Shown: positions 1-11,292 of the stretch, in pieces
Position numbering within the stretch: position 1 is the stretch's first letter
Layout of the letters: each line of letters starts with the position of its first letter
Assembly (NCBI GenBank): GCA_030704615.1
Contig: CM060731.1
Location: forward strand, 43,958,001-44,022,000
Direction of reading: 5' to 3'
Origin: Takakia lepidozioides
Lineage: Eukaryota; Streptophyta; Takakiopsida; Takakiales; Takakiaceae
Length of the DNA: 64,000 nucleotides
Program-made: the position numbers and the translations under genes
Notes under the pieces: model-generated
What the model saw: only the letters and a program-made list of their open reading frames with translations
Database searches by the model: none
Told to the model about the DNA's origin: nothing

Positions 1-73
1 CAGATGCATGCCATCCCGACACCATCTCCTCGTCCGTCTCACCATGCCACCGAGCTCCAGTGTCATCCTACTG

Positions 74-1445
74 GCTCGTGCATGGATTGCGACTCAATCC
101 ATCCACATCTCTATTGACCAAACCCGATCGATGCACAACCTAAAAGTCATACTCTTAGTATAAGTGCCCACCGTGCAAGCTTCCCCGTAAGCTTGTCTGA
201 TTCCATCAACCACTTGAGTGGATGGTGATCTGTGACAAGGGTGAAGAGATTGTTGTATAAATAGCACCTGAAGTGTGCCACGGCCCACACTGCAGCTAAG
301 CACTCCCCCTCATATGAGCTATACTTAGACTCTGCAGCGTTGTTCGAGTGGCTAGCATAAGCCACTATGAACTCTCTTCCCTCATCATCCACCTGTGTGA
401 GCACCGCTCCAAGCCCCAGCATGCTCCAATCTGTATGCAGCTGAAAAGGACGCCCCCTGATAGGTCGTCTCAAGATGGGCGCCGAGGTCAACCTCGCCTT
501 GAGCTCCTGAAAAGCTCGCTCTTGCTCATCTTCCCACTGCCATTCCTGGTCTACCTTGGTCAGCTTGGTTAGAGCCTTTGCAATAGCACTAAATCCCTTG
601 ACAAACCGTCTATAGTAGTTTGCCAACCCCATGAAAGCTTGAACTCGACTCACATCCGTGGGGCGTGGAATCTGTGCGATGGCCTCTACCTTAGTCTGCT
701 GCACCCCCAATCCTCCAAGATATATGATGTGGCCCAGATACTCAATCTGGTTGTGGAAGAACTTGCACTTCCCTGGATGTAATTTCAATCCATGTACTCT
801 CAAGCGCTCAAACACCACCTGAAGGTGTCTCTCGTGCTCCTCCACCGTAGCACTAAAGATGATGATGTCATCTGTGTAGCACCAAGCAAAGTCTACCCCT
901 GCTAGAATCCTGTCCATGACTCTCTGGAACTCTGCAGGAGCATTCTTAAGCCCGAATGGTAAGAACCACCACTGATATAGGCAATCCTTCCCGTGCTCAT
1001 TGATCCCCCAGAATGTCGTCTTCTGCTTGTCTGCCTCCTTGATCGGCAACTGGTGATATCCGGACCGCAAGTCCAGAGTGCTAAAGACCTTGGCATGCCC
1101 AATGGCATCAAAGATCTCCTCCGGTGTGGGCATGGCATACTTATCGGACTTGGTCTAACGATTTACAGGCCGGTAATCACCGCACATACGTCTCTCCGTC
1201 CAATTGCCATAGACATCCTTCTTGGCTGGCATCACCGTGGCTGAAGCATACTCTCCACCAGATAGCTCCACCAAACCAGCCTCCCAGAGATCTTGAGTCC
1301 TCATCTGAATCAAAGACCTCTCCATATCACTGTATCTATAGGGTCTCCGAAAGATTGGCGTGTCCGTGGCCAACTCAATACGAATCTAGGGATTGGATGG
1401 ACTCTTGAGGCGATGCGTCACCCCAGAGGAGGCTCCCCAGATTTT
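74..1445 (-). pseudogene. Ty3/gypsy retrotransposon reverse transcriptase-RNase H fragment
   Basis: Read on the minus strand, this is a gypsy-class polymerase. The N-terminal part (1373-1155) has the family hallmark TPIFRRPYRYS and ends in an in-frame TAG after YRPVNR. The same frame then continues from 1133 to 147 with FSTLDLRSGYHQLP, the catalytic box YTDDIII near 870, FMGLANYYRRFVKGF and the RNase H signatures LHTD and VTDHHPLKWL. Beyond the stop at 147 a shifted frame still reads like the RNase H C-terminus, with a further stop. No protease or gag is visible upstream. The stop and the frameshift make it a dead copy. Element identity is certain; exact ends are not. Confidence 0.93.
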
Positions 1446-1456
1446 AGAGTCGGCTC

Positions 1457-2487
1457 ATGACAGCATGTGCGGATGACACTTTGCAGGAACTCATTGTGCA
1501 GAAGGTTTTAAGGGCAGGTTACTACTGGCCCTCCATGTTCAAGGATGCGCACATGCATGTGCGAAGATGCGACTCTTGTCAAAGGTACGTCAAAAGGGAT
1601 AACAGGCTCAGAATGCCGTTAGTTCCCACCCTCCCTCTTGCTCCGTTTGAGAAGTGGGGGATCGACTATGTGAGGGAAGTGCACCCCGCGTCAAGTCGAC
1701 AAAATCGCTACATCATCGTAGCCACCAAGTACCTAACCAAGTGGGCAGAAGCAAAGGCGGTCAAGAAGGCCAATGCACATGTAACTGCCGCCTTAATTTA
1801 TGAATACATCATTTCCCGGTTCGGATGCCCCAAGGAAACAGTGAGTGATAAAGGGTCTCACTTCATCAACGATGTCATCGAGGAGATGATGGTAGCATTT
1901 TCCATCAAATACCGTAAGGCTACGTCCCTGTACCACACACAGACAAGTGGCCAAGTGGAGCGCGCCAACCAAACCCTGTGCAACATTCTCTCCAAAATAA
2001 TTTGGGAGCACAAGCAGGATTGGGACACCAAATTGATCGACTCATAAGGTAACCACTTGACATACCCCATTTTCATTGGTCTATGGGATAGAGTCCATCA
2101 TGCCGATCGAAACGGAGATTCCATCTTTACGATTGGTCATCACCGAAAGATTGGTGACATCTGAATCATTGAAGGAATGACTCAAGATGTTGGAAGGATT
2201 AGACGAGCTCCGGCAAGCGGCTGCTCAACACGTGGAAGCAGTCCAGAGGTGGAGAAAAGCTCGATTCGACCTTAAGCGCGAAAATATGATTTTTGACCCA
2301 GGGGATCTGGTATTACTATTCGACACGGAACGAGCAATATTTCAAGGCCAAGTTCGACTCTTACTGGATGGGGCACTATCTCGTCAAGACAGTCTTTGAC
2401 AATGACTCATTACAATTGGAGACACTACAGGGAGTGGAGTTCCCCAATCTGGTGAACGACGTCCGCTGCAAGCACTACTACCTGTGA
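1457..2487 (+). pseudogene. Ty3/gypsy integrase fragment
   Basis: The plus-strand ORF at 1457-2047 is an integrase. It has the zinc-binding end (CDSCQRYV), then the catalytic core with Asp in WGIDYV, Asp in TVSDKGSHF and Glu in GQVERANQ. After a stop at 2045-2047, homology continues in pieces. One piece around 2090-2400 holds an in-frame TGA and the C-terminal motif DPGDLVLLFDT. A frameshift near 2320 leads to the frame ending at 2487 (FKAKFDSYWMG, YLVKTVFDN). The decay includes likely C-to-T stops. The piece lies head to head with the reverse transcriptase fragment on the other strand, so the two cannot belong to one intact element. Confidence 0.92.
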
Positions 2488-2612
2488 GTTCCATCACCAA
2501 TGAACGTATTCCCCCATTAAGAGAAAAGTCACGAGTAGTTCTTCTTAGCAGAAGAAGCTTAGTGGCTTTTGCCTTATCGGGCGAAATCTTTAGGATTTCC
2601 ACCCGGTTTTTC

Positions 2613-2960
2613 GGGAGGAAGTGTTGGTATTTCCTATCCATTGACTCATTGGTTGTTGGTCTAAGGTGGAGTGCGGGGCAACTAAGTTGTAGTAATCCAA
2701 TGAAACTTCTCGACTGGGAAGAAGTCAATATGGCTCTTACCCATTAGTTGTTGGACACCCTTTATTGGAGTTCCGAGAGTAGACCTTGGGATGCGGGGCA
2801 ATGTAGTTGCATTAAAGAGGTAAATTATTCTCCCGTGTGATTTTCGGGTAGTTATTGGAATCCACAAGGACAGACCTTGGGATGCGGGGCACATTGAGTG
2901 CAGTAATCTAACCCAAGCTATAGAATTAAAATTGTTCATGGTGGCGTAAGCTACAAAAAC
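2613..2960 (+). repeat. Putative polypurine tract and LTR of the gypsy element, with internal degenerate repeats
   Basis: About 125 bases after the integrase end there is a purine run (GGGAGGAAG, 2613-2622) followed by TGTTGGTATT, the arrangement expected at a polypurine tract and 3' LTR start. Inside, a GATGCGGGGCA-type block recurs three times, near 2670, 2789 and 2880, at spacings of roughly 90-120 bases. Each is preceded by a variant of AGACCTTGG or TCTAAGG. The right end of the LTR was not found. Confidence 0.5.
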
Positions 2961-3489
2961 TATGACCATCCAATTGCCAAGTTAGAAGACTCTATACATC
3001 TTCATTACTAATCACGTGTTGAGTTCTTTTTTTTCAAGATTCACAAAAGGGAAGAACCACAGGTGCACGAATGAGAACAATGGGATGACTAATACATGCA
3101 CTTTTGTTCAATGCATATTGTCAATCATTACTCAATGTTTTTCTTAATCACAGAATATATCTGTGTCTGCTCAAAGCATATCTCGAGAAAGATTAAATGC
3201 TTGCTGTATCAAGCATTCTACAGTATACCGATGCTCCTTGCATGGGCACTACGACTTCCCGCACGGGGATTCTAACCTTTAAAACCTTTTTGAGATGACG
3301 ACCGAGTGGCGCATCTCCGCCAGGCGTGGACCGGTAGAGTGGTGCGACCTGTGTTTTCTCTTTACTCCACCCCGCTGCACCAGGGAGAGAAAAGTTAGCA
3401 AAACAGTGAAGTAAAAGGAGAGATTGTAGAGCAGTGGTTGTTGCTCCCCTCACATGAGTGAAGGATGTTAGGCGCATGAAGATCCAAAA
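2961..3489. other. Gene-free stretch
   Basis: I found no coding similarity or clear repeat here. Short ORFs on both strands look random. Confidence 0.5.
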
Positions 3490-3990
3490 GGGTTGTAGAT
3501 GCATATATTGGTACATATTTCTTTTCAGATCGTTTTTTATCTTAAGGCAGATAGTTTAGGCATTGTCCTGCCAAAGCAGAGCAGTTTGTGAGTTATCTGG
3601 GAATCGCTGGTAAAGCACGTAGGAATTTAGATTATGTCTGAGACGACCATGGAGGACCTCTGGCGTCAAAATGACCGTAGGGAGCTGCATCGACAGCGAG
3701 TTAGGCTGCCAATTCGGTACCAGTAACGACAACATGCACTTGTTCAAAACATTACATGGCGACAGTTCCAGTCCCGGATTGCGATCTCTCTATTCTCCCG
3801 CCTTTCAAGTCCAGTAGGAACATGCGGCAAGGAGTCTTGGCAATTGGAGGAAACAATATGTACAACGATGAAATATCGCGACAAAGCTAGTGCTACATCG
3901 GAGCAAACGACGGGTGAAGGAGCTTCCCGGCGAAGTTTTGAACTCCTCAGCGATGCAAAGTGTGTAGGAGGAAACTCCAGATGATCTGTG
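3490..3990 (+). repeat. Diverged direct repeat, copy A
   Basis: About 500 bases starting at TGTAGATGCATAT match a second stretch at 7908-8405 in the same orientation. Shared blocks occur in the same order: TCTTTTCAGATCGTTTT, GTCTGAGACGACCA, CTCTGGCGTCA, TTGCGATCTCTCT, TTTCAAGTCCA and TCTTGGCAATTG. No ORF is conserved between the copies, so this is a non-coding repeat, perhaps an LTR. Confidence 0.8.
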
Positions 3991-4246
3991 ACCCAGTGGC
4001 AGGGCCAACGACCCCCTAGGGGCACCACCAATATTTTTACTGCCAGGAAACGGCAGACTGCCTATGTGGCAAAACCATGGAAACCAACCAAAGGTGTGGC
4101 TTTTCTTCCCCGATTCCCTTGAGATTTTGTGGACAGCTACGGGCCATCTAATTATAATTTTTCACCAAGTTTGAGGATTTTTGGAGTGATGAGAGACGGC
4201 ATCAAATTATCACGCCGGAGGCAGTTGCGAAAGGCGATTAAATGGA

Positions 4247-4358
4247 ATTCTAGTTCATCCAATGGATGAAATCTGGAAATTCGACCTGCAAGCTGGAGGG
4301 ATGAAAAGACAACCTAGCGCCAAGTGGTCATCCATTGGATGGATGAAAAACTAGATTT
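4247..4358. repeat. Small foldback (MITE-like) element
   Basis: The left end ATTCTAGTTCATCCAATGGA and the right end TCCATTGGATGGATGAAAAA followed by CTAGAT are imperfect inverted repeats about 60 bases apart. The element is about 110 bases long, non-coding and AT-rich in its flanks. Target-site duplications are not obvious. Confidence 0.55.
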
Positions 4359-4359
4359 A

Positions 4360-5395
4360 TCATTAACACCAAGGTTTTCCATCCGTGGTTATTATTCTAT
4401 GGTGTTCTATCGTTTTTAAATTATAGATTCATGTAGGAAATAATAGTTTAAGACTATCCTTCACTAATTTAAGAGGCCCCAAAAACACAATAAAAGAGCT
4501 TTATCTATCTCATTTTCGTTTCAATCCATAAAGATAGTGGGTCCCATATTCTTACCAATACTTGTCTGTCTAGAAGAGCATGCTCCTCTTGTTCTTCAAT
4601 CTAGTCTCATTTCCTTGTTTTGGCCTCTTGCTTGTGTAGTTAGTTTTGAGCTTGAGGGAGCTAGTTCCTAGAGAGTTGAACTTGTGGCTCTCTAGTATTA
4701 GAAGCAAGCATATTGAGAGCAAGATAGTCCTAGCTCAAGGCCTTGTGGCCATTTGAGGAAAGAAGTAGAGGAAGCGCTCCATGAAGTGGGAGACTTGAGG
4801 ACGAGTAGGAGTGCCGAAGGAGGACCGAAGGAGGACCAAGCTTGAGTACCATTCTACCGAACGATTTGGTGCATCCCAAGCACCACCTGTTTCAGAGGGT
4901 GACTTACCATGCATTCTTGACCTTTGAATTCATTCATTTCATTTGCTGTTCAAGCTTTGTCCAAGGAAAGGACCTTATAAGCACTGTTTGCTAAAAATCT
5001 ATAAAAACTAACCCTCTTTCAAGAGGATGTGTGTGCATCTCTATGTACATGTGTGAAGAGCACAAGTGTGAAGCCCCAGGAGACAGGGCCTTAGGAATCT
5101 AACCCAAGTACGTCATGGAAGTGAGGGTAGATTTCCATTATTATGTTTAAAGAGAGGGTGAGCTTGCATGAAGTGACGAAACTCTTGTCAAATTTCCCTT
5201 TCTAGCTTAGTGGCGATGGCCATATTGCATGAGACGACGAAGCTATCGTCAAAATTTCCATGTTATTAAGATCATATCTATGATTCATAAGCCCCCTGGC
5301 CATAGAAGACCATGGGAGGCATTGCTAACTAACTTATAAGTGGTTAAGCTATTTTGTAGAGGGCTGCCAAAAAGGGCAGATCCCAGTACTTAAGT
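4360..5395. other. Transposon-like non-coding DNA with a short tandem pair
   Basis: I see no gene. Two related blocks, TGAAGTGACGAAACTCTTGTC near 5168 and GAGACGACGAAGCTATCGTC near 5230, stand about 62 bases apart and read as a diverged tandem duplication. GAAGGAGGACC is directly repeated near 4820. The composition resembles decayed LTR DNA, but this is inference. Confidence 0.4.
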
Positions 5396-5760
5396 GTTGG
5401 CGCCTCAGGCGCCTTTGGGTTGGAGGTCAACCAAGGAGGTTGCCTAGAATCGCCATGGAGTGGCGCAGCGCGGCCTGCCCCCGTGGGAAGAGTTGACCCC
5501 TGGATCAAAGTACGCTCACTGGGGCACTGCGTGGCAGCACCAGGCGCCATAGCTGGGCCCGCGCAGGTACGACATGAGCGGCAGAGACGACGGAGCCTGC
5601 ATATTACCGCTGGACCCGCGCCGGCGGCGGGTCAGCCACGCCACGCCACGTAGCGCTGGCCGCGGGGTATTAGTCTTAACCGCTGGATAATCCGACAAAC
5701 CCCGCCAGGGACTGATGGTCCCTGGATCGGGTATTTTAAGAGGGGTTTTCTCCTTATGCC
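5396..5760. other. GC-rich island with palindrome, no gene
   Basis: This stretch is much richer in GC than its neighbours. It opens with the inverted repeat GGCGCC-TCA-GGCGCC (5400-5414) and ends near a TATA-like GTATTTTAAG before 5745. It resembles an LTR promoter region. Overlapping ORFs on both strands have no recognisable family. Confidence 0.35.
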
Positions 5761-7899
5761 TTTGATTTCTTGTGCACTATTCATAGTATTCTTCTTGCAT
5801 GAGAATAAGGGTGTGTTTTAGCAAAGGATAAGAAATGGCTGGACCCATTGGATAGGCCCCAGCAAGACCATCAATTTGATATGTATTCCGGGGTTTGTGA
5901 AAGCACGGCGCACGGGTAGATGCCACAGGCAGAGAGAGAGAGCCCAGAGACAGGGAGGAGAGAATCCCTGTTGGGGTTTTCACAAGGTAGAAGATGACAT
6001 ATTTCAACTTCGTTCTAGGCTAGTTGCCTGCATAAATTAATCAGATTATATTGGAAGTAGGTGGAAGAGGCGCGGGGAATGGACCCTGGGACCCACTGAA
6101 TGTTTAATCATTGTTTATACACCAGGGTGGCGAGCAGATGAGAAACTACTGGGCGGCATATTTCATTCATCCTAGTCCGGTGATGGTTTAAGTTGCTAAT
6201 GAGTTCTTGAGTGGTTTAGTGTAGGAATTTAGGGGCGCTCCCAAGTGGGAGAGCGGTTCTCCAATGCTCCCGACATAAAAGGGCGTTCCCAGGGCGTTCC
6301 CCTGGTACCTTGAGGATAATTTAGTTAGCTCGAGCATCCTACCATGATTCTCTATTTCTACGAATTTCATGCATTTGTAGAAATATTTTAATGATTTGTA
6401 TTTATTATTTAGCAGGGTTATTCGCCTTTATTAAGGGATTTTACCGGACCCCCTTAACTTCGAAACGCAAGTTTTTAGGGCGGTATCGCCCCCTTCCGCC
6501 GAGGATATTTGAAGTCAAGTACCCGGCCGCTGGGGGGACCTTGGGCCAAGGAACGGCCATTGTTATTAGACCTCGGGGATTACCTAGAGGTTGGCATTGT
6601 TATCATTCACCCGATGGACTGACCATTGAGGTGGCATTTTGGGATCGCTCTAAGTAGGAGAGACTGACTTGGGAAATCGGATCCGGTCCCTTCCTAGGAG
6701 GTATGACACTCATCCACCTCGGGATTTAGGGGGGGGATTGGGCGGGAGATAGATGATTCCCGTCTCACTGGGCTCGGGATTCGTTTTGTGAAGGGATTTG
6801 AAGGTTCATCCCGACCAGGCATGTAAGAAGTAATAATAAACAAAGATTTGGAAGGCAATTACGATTAAAGATGTAGAAAACCCATAAACAAAACGTAGGA
6901 CTAGGAAACGCAAATCACCCTGTGAAGTAGAGTTGTTCAGCTTTGCTTTGCCGGTAGGAAGTTGGACTATCTAGATCCGTCCATAGCTGCCACGGACCCT
7001 GCACTTACCGCAGCCGGGTAGGCGGTTCGTTGAGCCCAACCTACACCGCAACTTGCCACGACCCCCTAGGCTAGTATGTCGTCACCCTGGCCGCGCGCGA
7101 CCAGGGCTCGTCAAGGGCCTGTGACCTCTTTTCATTAGATAGGTATAAATGATGCGTTATTCCAGGATAGGGTCCTCTGAGGTGCATAAGGTGTCCAATC
7201 ATTTCAAAAGTCAAGTATTTCACCATGAGCTCTGCGAAATCCATGAGAGGTCCATGCGAGCCATGAGAGTAGTTGAGAAGTAGGATAGAAATGGTGCGTC
7301 TATTTCATGAGTAGGGTCCTCGCGTATCTAATCTTTTCCATTGTTACGGGAGCCAGTGATTAGAACTCCCAAAAGCATCTTATTCAGGAGCATTTGGCCC
7401 TTCCGGATTCGAGTCGAGGTTGTAGTTTCACATTGAGTATTTCACCATGAGCTCTGCAAATCCACGAGAGGTCTCTGCAAGCCATGATCAAGTAGCATAG
7501 AACCAAAGTCCTTCCAAGACTATTCTAGATTATGATCATCAATTTGCACCGCGCATATCTTTTTGCATCATCTAGGGATTCAAATCCAGTCCGGTGGGGG
7601 AGAATGACGGTTTTGAAGTATTTTTATCTGGGAACTCCAACTTTCTCCGAAGAGGATGAGTCGGGTGGCTTTGAAAACATTTGTTGTCTTTTACTTTTTA
7701 TTTTTCCTCTCGGCACTCTCGGAAGACTTGAACTCTCTCCGAAGAGGATGAGCCCAGGGGAACTTATTTTTCATCTTTTCCATGTCACTTCAAGATAGTC
7801 ATTGACTCCAAGGGATATCAGGGATACCCTAAAAGGAGGATTGTACGAAGCAGAGATTCTGGGTTCTTTTACACTCGGGTCGAGTGTTCCCCATTGGTC
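5761..7899. other. Gene-free repeat-rich stretch with local duplications
   Basis: No coding gene is supported. Two local direct duplications are visible. One is TATTTCACCATGAGCTCTGC plus following sequence at about 7215-7290 and again at 7437-7505. The other contains TCTCCGAAGAGGATGAG at 7643 and 7735. An 88-residue ORF at 6391-6657 has no recognised motif. Confidence 0.45.
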
Positions 7900-8405
7900 G
7901 CCATATATGTAGATGCATATAATAGTACATTTTTCTTTTCAGATCGTTTTTGATCTTAAGACATGCAGTTTTGGCATTGTATTGCAAAAACAAGACAAAT
8001 TGTTAGTTAGTGGGGAATCATTGGTAAAACACTTAGGAAATTAGACAGAGTCTGAGACGACCAATGAGAAGAACTCTGGCGTCACGATGACCGTAGGAAG
8101 ATGCATTGACAGCATGATAGGCTGCCAAATTGACACCAATAACGGAGGTGAACTTGTTCAAACATGCAAGGCGGCTGTTTGAAACACAGGTTGCGATCTC
8201 TCTGTTCCCCCTCTTTCAAGTCCAATAGTCTCACGCGGGAGAAATCTTGGCAATTGTTAGAAGTAAGTTTATGCAGCGATTAAATATCGCAAAGAAGCAG
8301 GATGCAACATTGGGAGGATGGGCGAGTCACGTCGGCTTCAAGGCGCGACAACGGCTTATCACCGGTGCAAAGTAATAGGAGATGACTCTAGAAGTACTCA
8401 TGAGA
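7900..8405 (+). repeat. Diverged direct repeat, copy B
   Basis: This is the partner of the repeat at 3490-3990, in the same orientation and about 3.9 kb away. The order of shared blocks is preserved, with many substitutions and small indels. If the two are LTRs they would bound a non-coding element of about 4.9 kb, old enough to have lost terminal identity. Confidence 0.8.
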
Positions 8406-8530
8406 GGGTCGGAGACATGCATGTAGGAATCAAAATGGTCAGGCTATATCCGGCAGATTGACCAGATACTGATCCGGGATGAAGGGAAGAGAGACAATCC
8501 TTGGAACCCACAACTTGCCATTCCTGTTGC

Positions 8531-8758
8531 CTAAATTAGAGGACTAGGAAATATATTGACATTGAAGCCCTTCAAATGCGGATTGAATTGAAGGGCTTGG
8601 GAGGCTGCAACACTGGATTCAAACATGATAGAGAAAACCCCCCTAGCTTTTGTGTGGCAAAAGTGTTGCTTCAGCTCCCCTCGACCCCCCAAATAGCGAA
8701 TTGCCCAATCTCTCACGTAGGCCGGAGTGACCTTCCTGGAAAATGAAGCAGTATACAA
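8531..8758 (-). pseudogene. Possible retroelement coding fragment
   Basis: A 75-residue minus-strand frame (containing KARGVFSIMFESSVAASQAL and FNPHLKGF) resembles, from memory, the DUF4283-like N-terminal domain common in plant LINE-type proteins: a short beta-alpha fold with a residue-skipping helix. There is no neighbouring polymerase, and the frame is closed by stops on both sides. It could equally be a chance ORF. Confidence 0.25.
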
Positions 8759-10143
8759 GACTCTTCCATACCTAAGATTATGTTATATTGAGTCCCTGGA
8801 TGTCTATCTTAATGAGAGGGCAATCCCTGCTCATCGATTCCTGCTCTTCAAGTGGGGTGGGGGAAGAAGGAATCATCCTCCCCTGGTCCTGGTGGCATAC
8901 ACCATTGACTCCATAATGCATTGAAAATATTCTCAAACCCTAGAATCCATGCTTCTACATACACAAGACACGCAGTGCCGAATTTGGCAGGTGATTAACA
9001 GGAAGCGCTTCCACCTCAGGCACAACAGGAGGAGGGATATAAACCAGCGGGCAAGAAGGGAGCTGCTTTGGTCAGTAGAGCTGCCTGCCAACTGAGGACC
9101 GAGCTTGGTGGGCCATGAAGAATCCGGAGCTAGAAGAAGGCCCCACCGGAGAACGACGTTCTCTGCTCGCCATGGTGACGGTGGGGCCAGATCTAAGACT
9201 TCGAACGTTGAGGTACTAGACTCTTAGGACCCACGGTAGAGGCCCAGAGAGTTGAGACAATTGGAAGCAAAAGGGGGGGAGATAAGAAAGGGGAAACTTG
9301 CAGAAAGACTGCAGAGGGGAATTCACGGATAGATCGAGCTAGCAGATCGAGCTGGGGAATAGCATGTAAGGGAGAGAAGGAGATGAAGAGACGATACAAG
9401 GAGAGTGAGGCGATCAAATTAGCATGTGCTCAAGCATTAGCGCCAATCTGGATGCGAGGTGACATGACAGTTTTAATTCGCCATTATTATCGGCCGATAG
9501 CTGGGAAGGGAGAAGGGGAGTTAAGGATTGAAGGCGGCGGCATGCAGGAGAATGCTGAATGAACGAGGTTTACGGACAGGTAGATGAGAGAGGAAGCCGC
9601 CTGGAGGAACAAATATATGGGTGGCCATGTCTGTGATGGAATGACATCCTGGGTTTCTCAGGGATGTTGAATCCACACGTGATCACTTTCAGGAAGGAAG
9701 TTTCAACAAAGGCAAATATCGACAAAGCCTAAAGATAAATGAGGAGAGGCTTTGGCATTTGAATGGGCGACAATTATGGCCTACTTGGGCCTGGAGTGTG
9801 GGTGCAGATCCATCCCAGAGGTTTAGATTTCAAGAGCAAGAGTAGCATTGAGACACTGAGGATTGATAGCTACAAGAAACCTGCGTGGGTGGATGGTCAA
9901 GTGGAGAAACTGGAAGCAGCTAGGGGTAAAGTATCATCAAATGCCACCATGAGATGGATCAGCTGATAACTGCAAGTTTTCTTTCAGCAGTATCCCTTAA
10001 ATTGGCCATCAATAATGTTAGAGCAAGCTGTCATTGTCATGATTCGCAAACTTCCATCTTCTTTAGGTCTTATTAATCCTATAACCTGGATGAGGTAATA
10101 TTTGTGACGTTGCCCTTTTTATGCCCTTTGCTTTTGGCCCCTC
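8759..10143. other. Gene-free stretch
   Basis: No gene is recognised. The perfect 12-base palindrome GGAAGCGCTTCC lies at 9001-9012. The stretch contains one arm of an inverted repeat pair (9816-9924), listed separately. Confidence 0.4.
9816..9924 (+). repeat. Arm of a diverged inverted repeat (partner 11801-11907)
   Basis: The stretch from CAGAGGTTTAGATTTCAAG to AACTGGAAGCAGCTAGG matches the reverse complement of 11801-11907 with scattered differences. In the two copies the same frame reads VEKLEAARGK and SEKLEAARQM, so the repeat may derive from a coding exon, possibly the 5' part of a PPR gene. Both open frames are short. Confidence 0.7.
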
Positions 10144-10250
10144 TTCCTTTCATTTCATTTCTTCCTCTTGTCCCATAGGCTCTTTGAGCTTTGAGCTTCC
10201 CGCCGACGTTATAAAGTATCATTTTATTTCCTTTCTTTTGTGGCCTATAT
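10144..10250 (+). repeat. Copy of the GACGTTATAAAGTA dispersed element
   Basis: The stretch contains CTTGTCCCATAGGCTCTTTG, GAGCTTCCCG, CCGACGTTATAAAGTATCA and a TTTATTTCC tail. The same blocks in the same order occur in reverse orientation at 55140-55260. This is one of the fullest copies of a family that recurs at about ten places in the window. Confidence 0.75.
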
Positions 10251-10457
10251 TGAGTCCGCTGAAATAAAGCAGACACTATTTTTTTTGTCGTCATGGGTTT
10301 TGTGAGTTGGCTTGTCATGTCAAATTGACATGTTAGATCTACTGGGTTGCAGACAAATATTCAAGAAGAGATGAGGAGCATCTTCGAAAGAAATGTTTTT
10401 CAAACCCCCCTCGATGGTGGGACGATGGAGGCAATAAGGTGAATGCCTGTTTTTGTG

Positions 10458-10765
10458 TGAAATCGTTAGAACTATGAATTTGCTAAATCGTAGAGATAGA
10501 TCTGTGAAATTGCTGAATCAATACATCACATAGAACTATTTAATTGCCAAATCACAAAGATTAAACCATGGAGTTGGTAAATCACAAACATGAAACAATG
10601 AAACTGGTGAATCACAGAGATAGATCTTTGAAGTTGCTGGATGATCTGTGAAACTGCTAATCTACAGAGAGAGAAGTGTGAAATTGCTCCTAGATCTATC
10701 TATTTGATTCAGGAGTTTCACAATTTCATCTTTGTGATTCACTAGTTTCATAATTCTATTCCCTT
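10458..10765. repeat. Degenerate minisatellite with an orientation switch
   Basis: A unit of about 35 bases, roughly GTGAAATTGCTGAATCACAG plus an AGATAGATCT tail, recurs about seven times from 10458 to 10690. After about 10700 the same unit appears reverse-complemented (TTTGTGATTCACTAGTTTCA), so the two halves can pair. The minus-strand ORF across it encodes a repetitive peptide (KLVNHKDEIVKLLNQ) that merely reflects the repeat. Confidence 0.7.
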
Positions 10766-10923
10766 TCTCTATATCCTTTGTAGTACGTGCAGGAATCATT
10801 CTGTATTCATGTAAAGCTTTTTCTATGGTTTGTTTGTTTGTAGGGGTTCTTTGGTGTTGGACTTGTGCCCCTTGGATTCCCATGGACATAGCTTTATTCT
10901 CTTTCATTCTATCCTCTTCCCAG

Positions 10924-11292
10924 CTAGAGGGCTAGTGGAGTATGTGGGATCAACCTCATGCCTTCTAGTGTGCTGGGTGTGTTGAGTAGAAAGATGTTTG
11001 GCTTGCATCGACTTTGGATAATGTGGGCATGCACCTGCCTTCCCTCTGCCAGGCCTCTCATCTTTATGCACTGTTGTAAGAGACAGACGTAAGTATTAGA
11101 ATTTGCTGAAATGCCTCCTTGGTTAGAAGTGTGCAGCACCTCTTTCAGTTGTCCTGCCTTATGTAGTGTTCTCACATCTACACAAATGCCAGAAGATTTC
11201 TTGTTGACTGCCTCTGTTGGTCCTCTTTTTAAAGCAGTGGCTATGACGGAGGTGCCTGAGTCAAACAAGTGTGCTCGATTCAAACCTGCCAT
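10924..11292 (-). pseudogene. N-terminal fragment of a PLS-class PPR protein
   Basis: The 122-residue minus-strand ORF contains NTYVCLLQQCIKMRGLAEGR followed by QVHAHIIQ, the typical first L/S motif of plant PLS pentatricopeptide repeat proteins. These are organellar RNA-binding proteins. Homology stops after FLLNTPST, where VDMYAKCG would be expected, so the gene is truncated. It faces away from the larger PPR pseudogene at 12.1-14.2 kb, so the two are separate pieces or an inverted break. Confidence 0.75.

Noticed and set aside
6391-6657. 88-residue plus-strand ORF
   Set aside because: No recognised motif; it lies in repeat-like DNA with no splice or start context, and chance is the simplest explanation.
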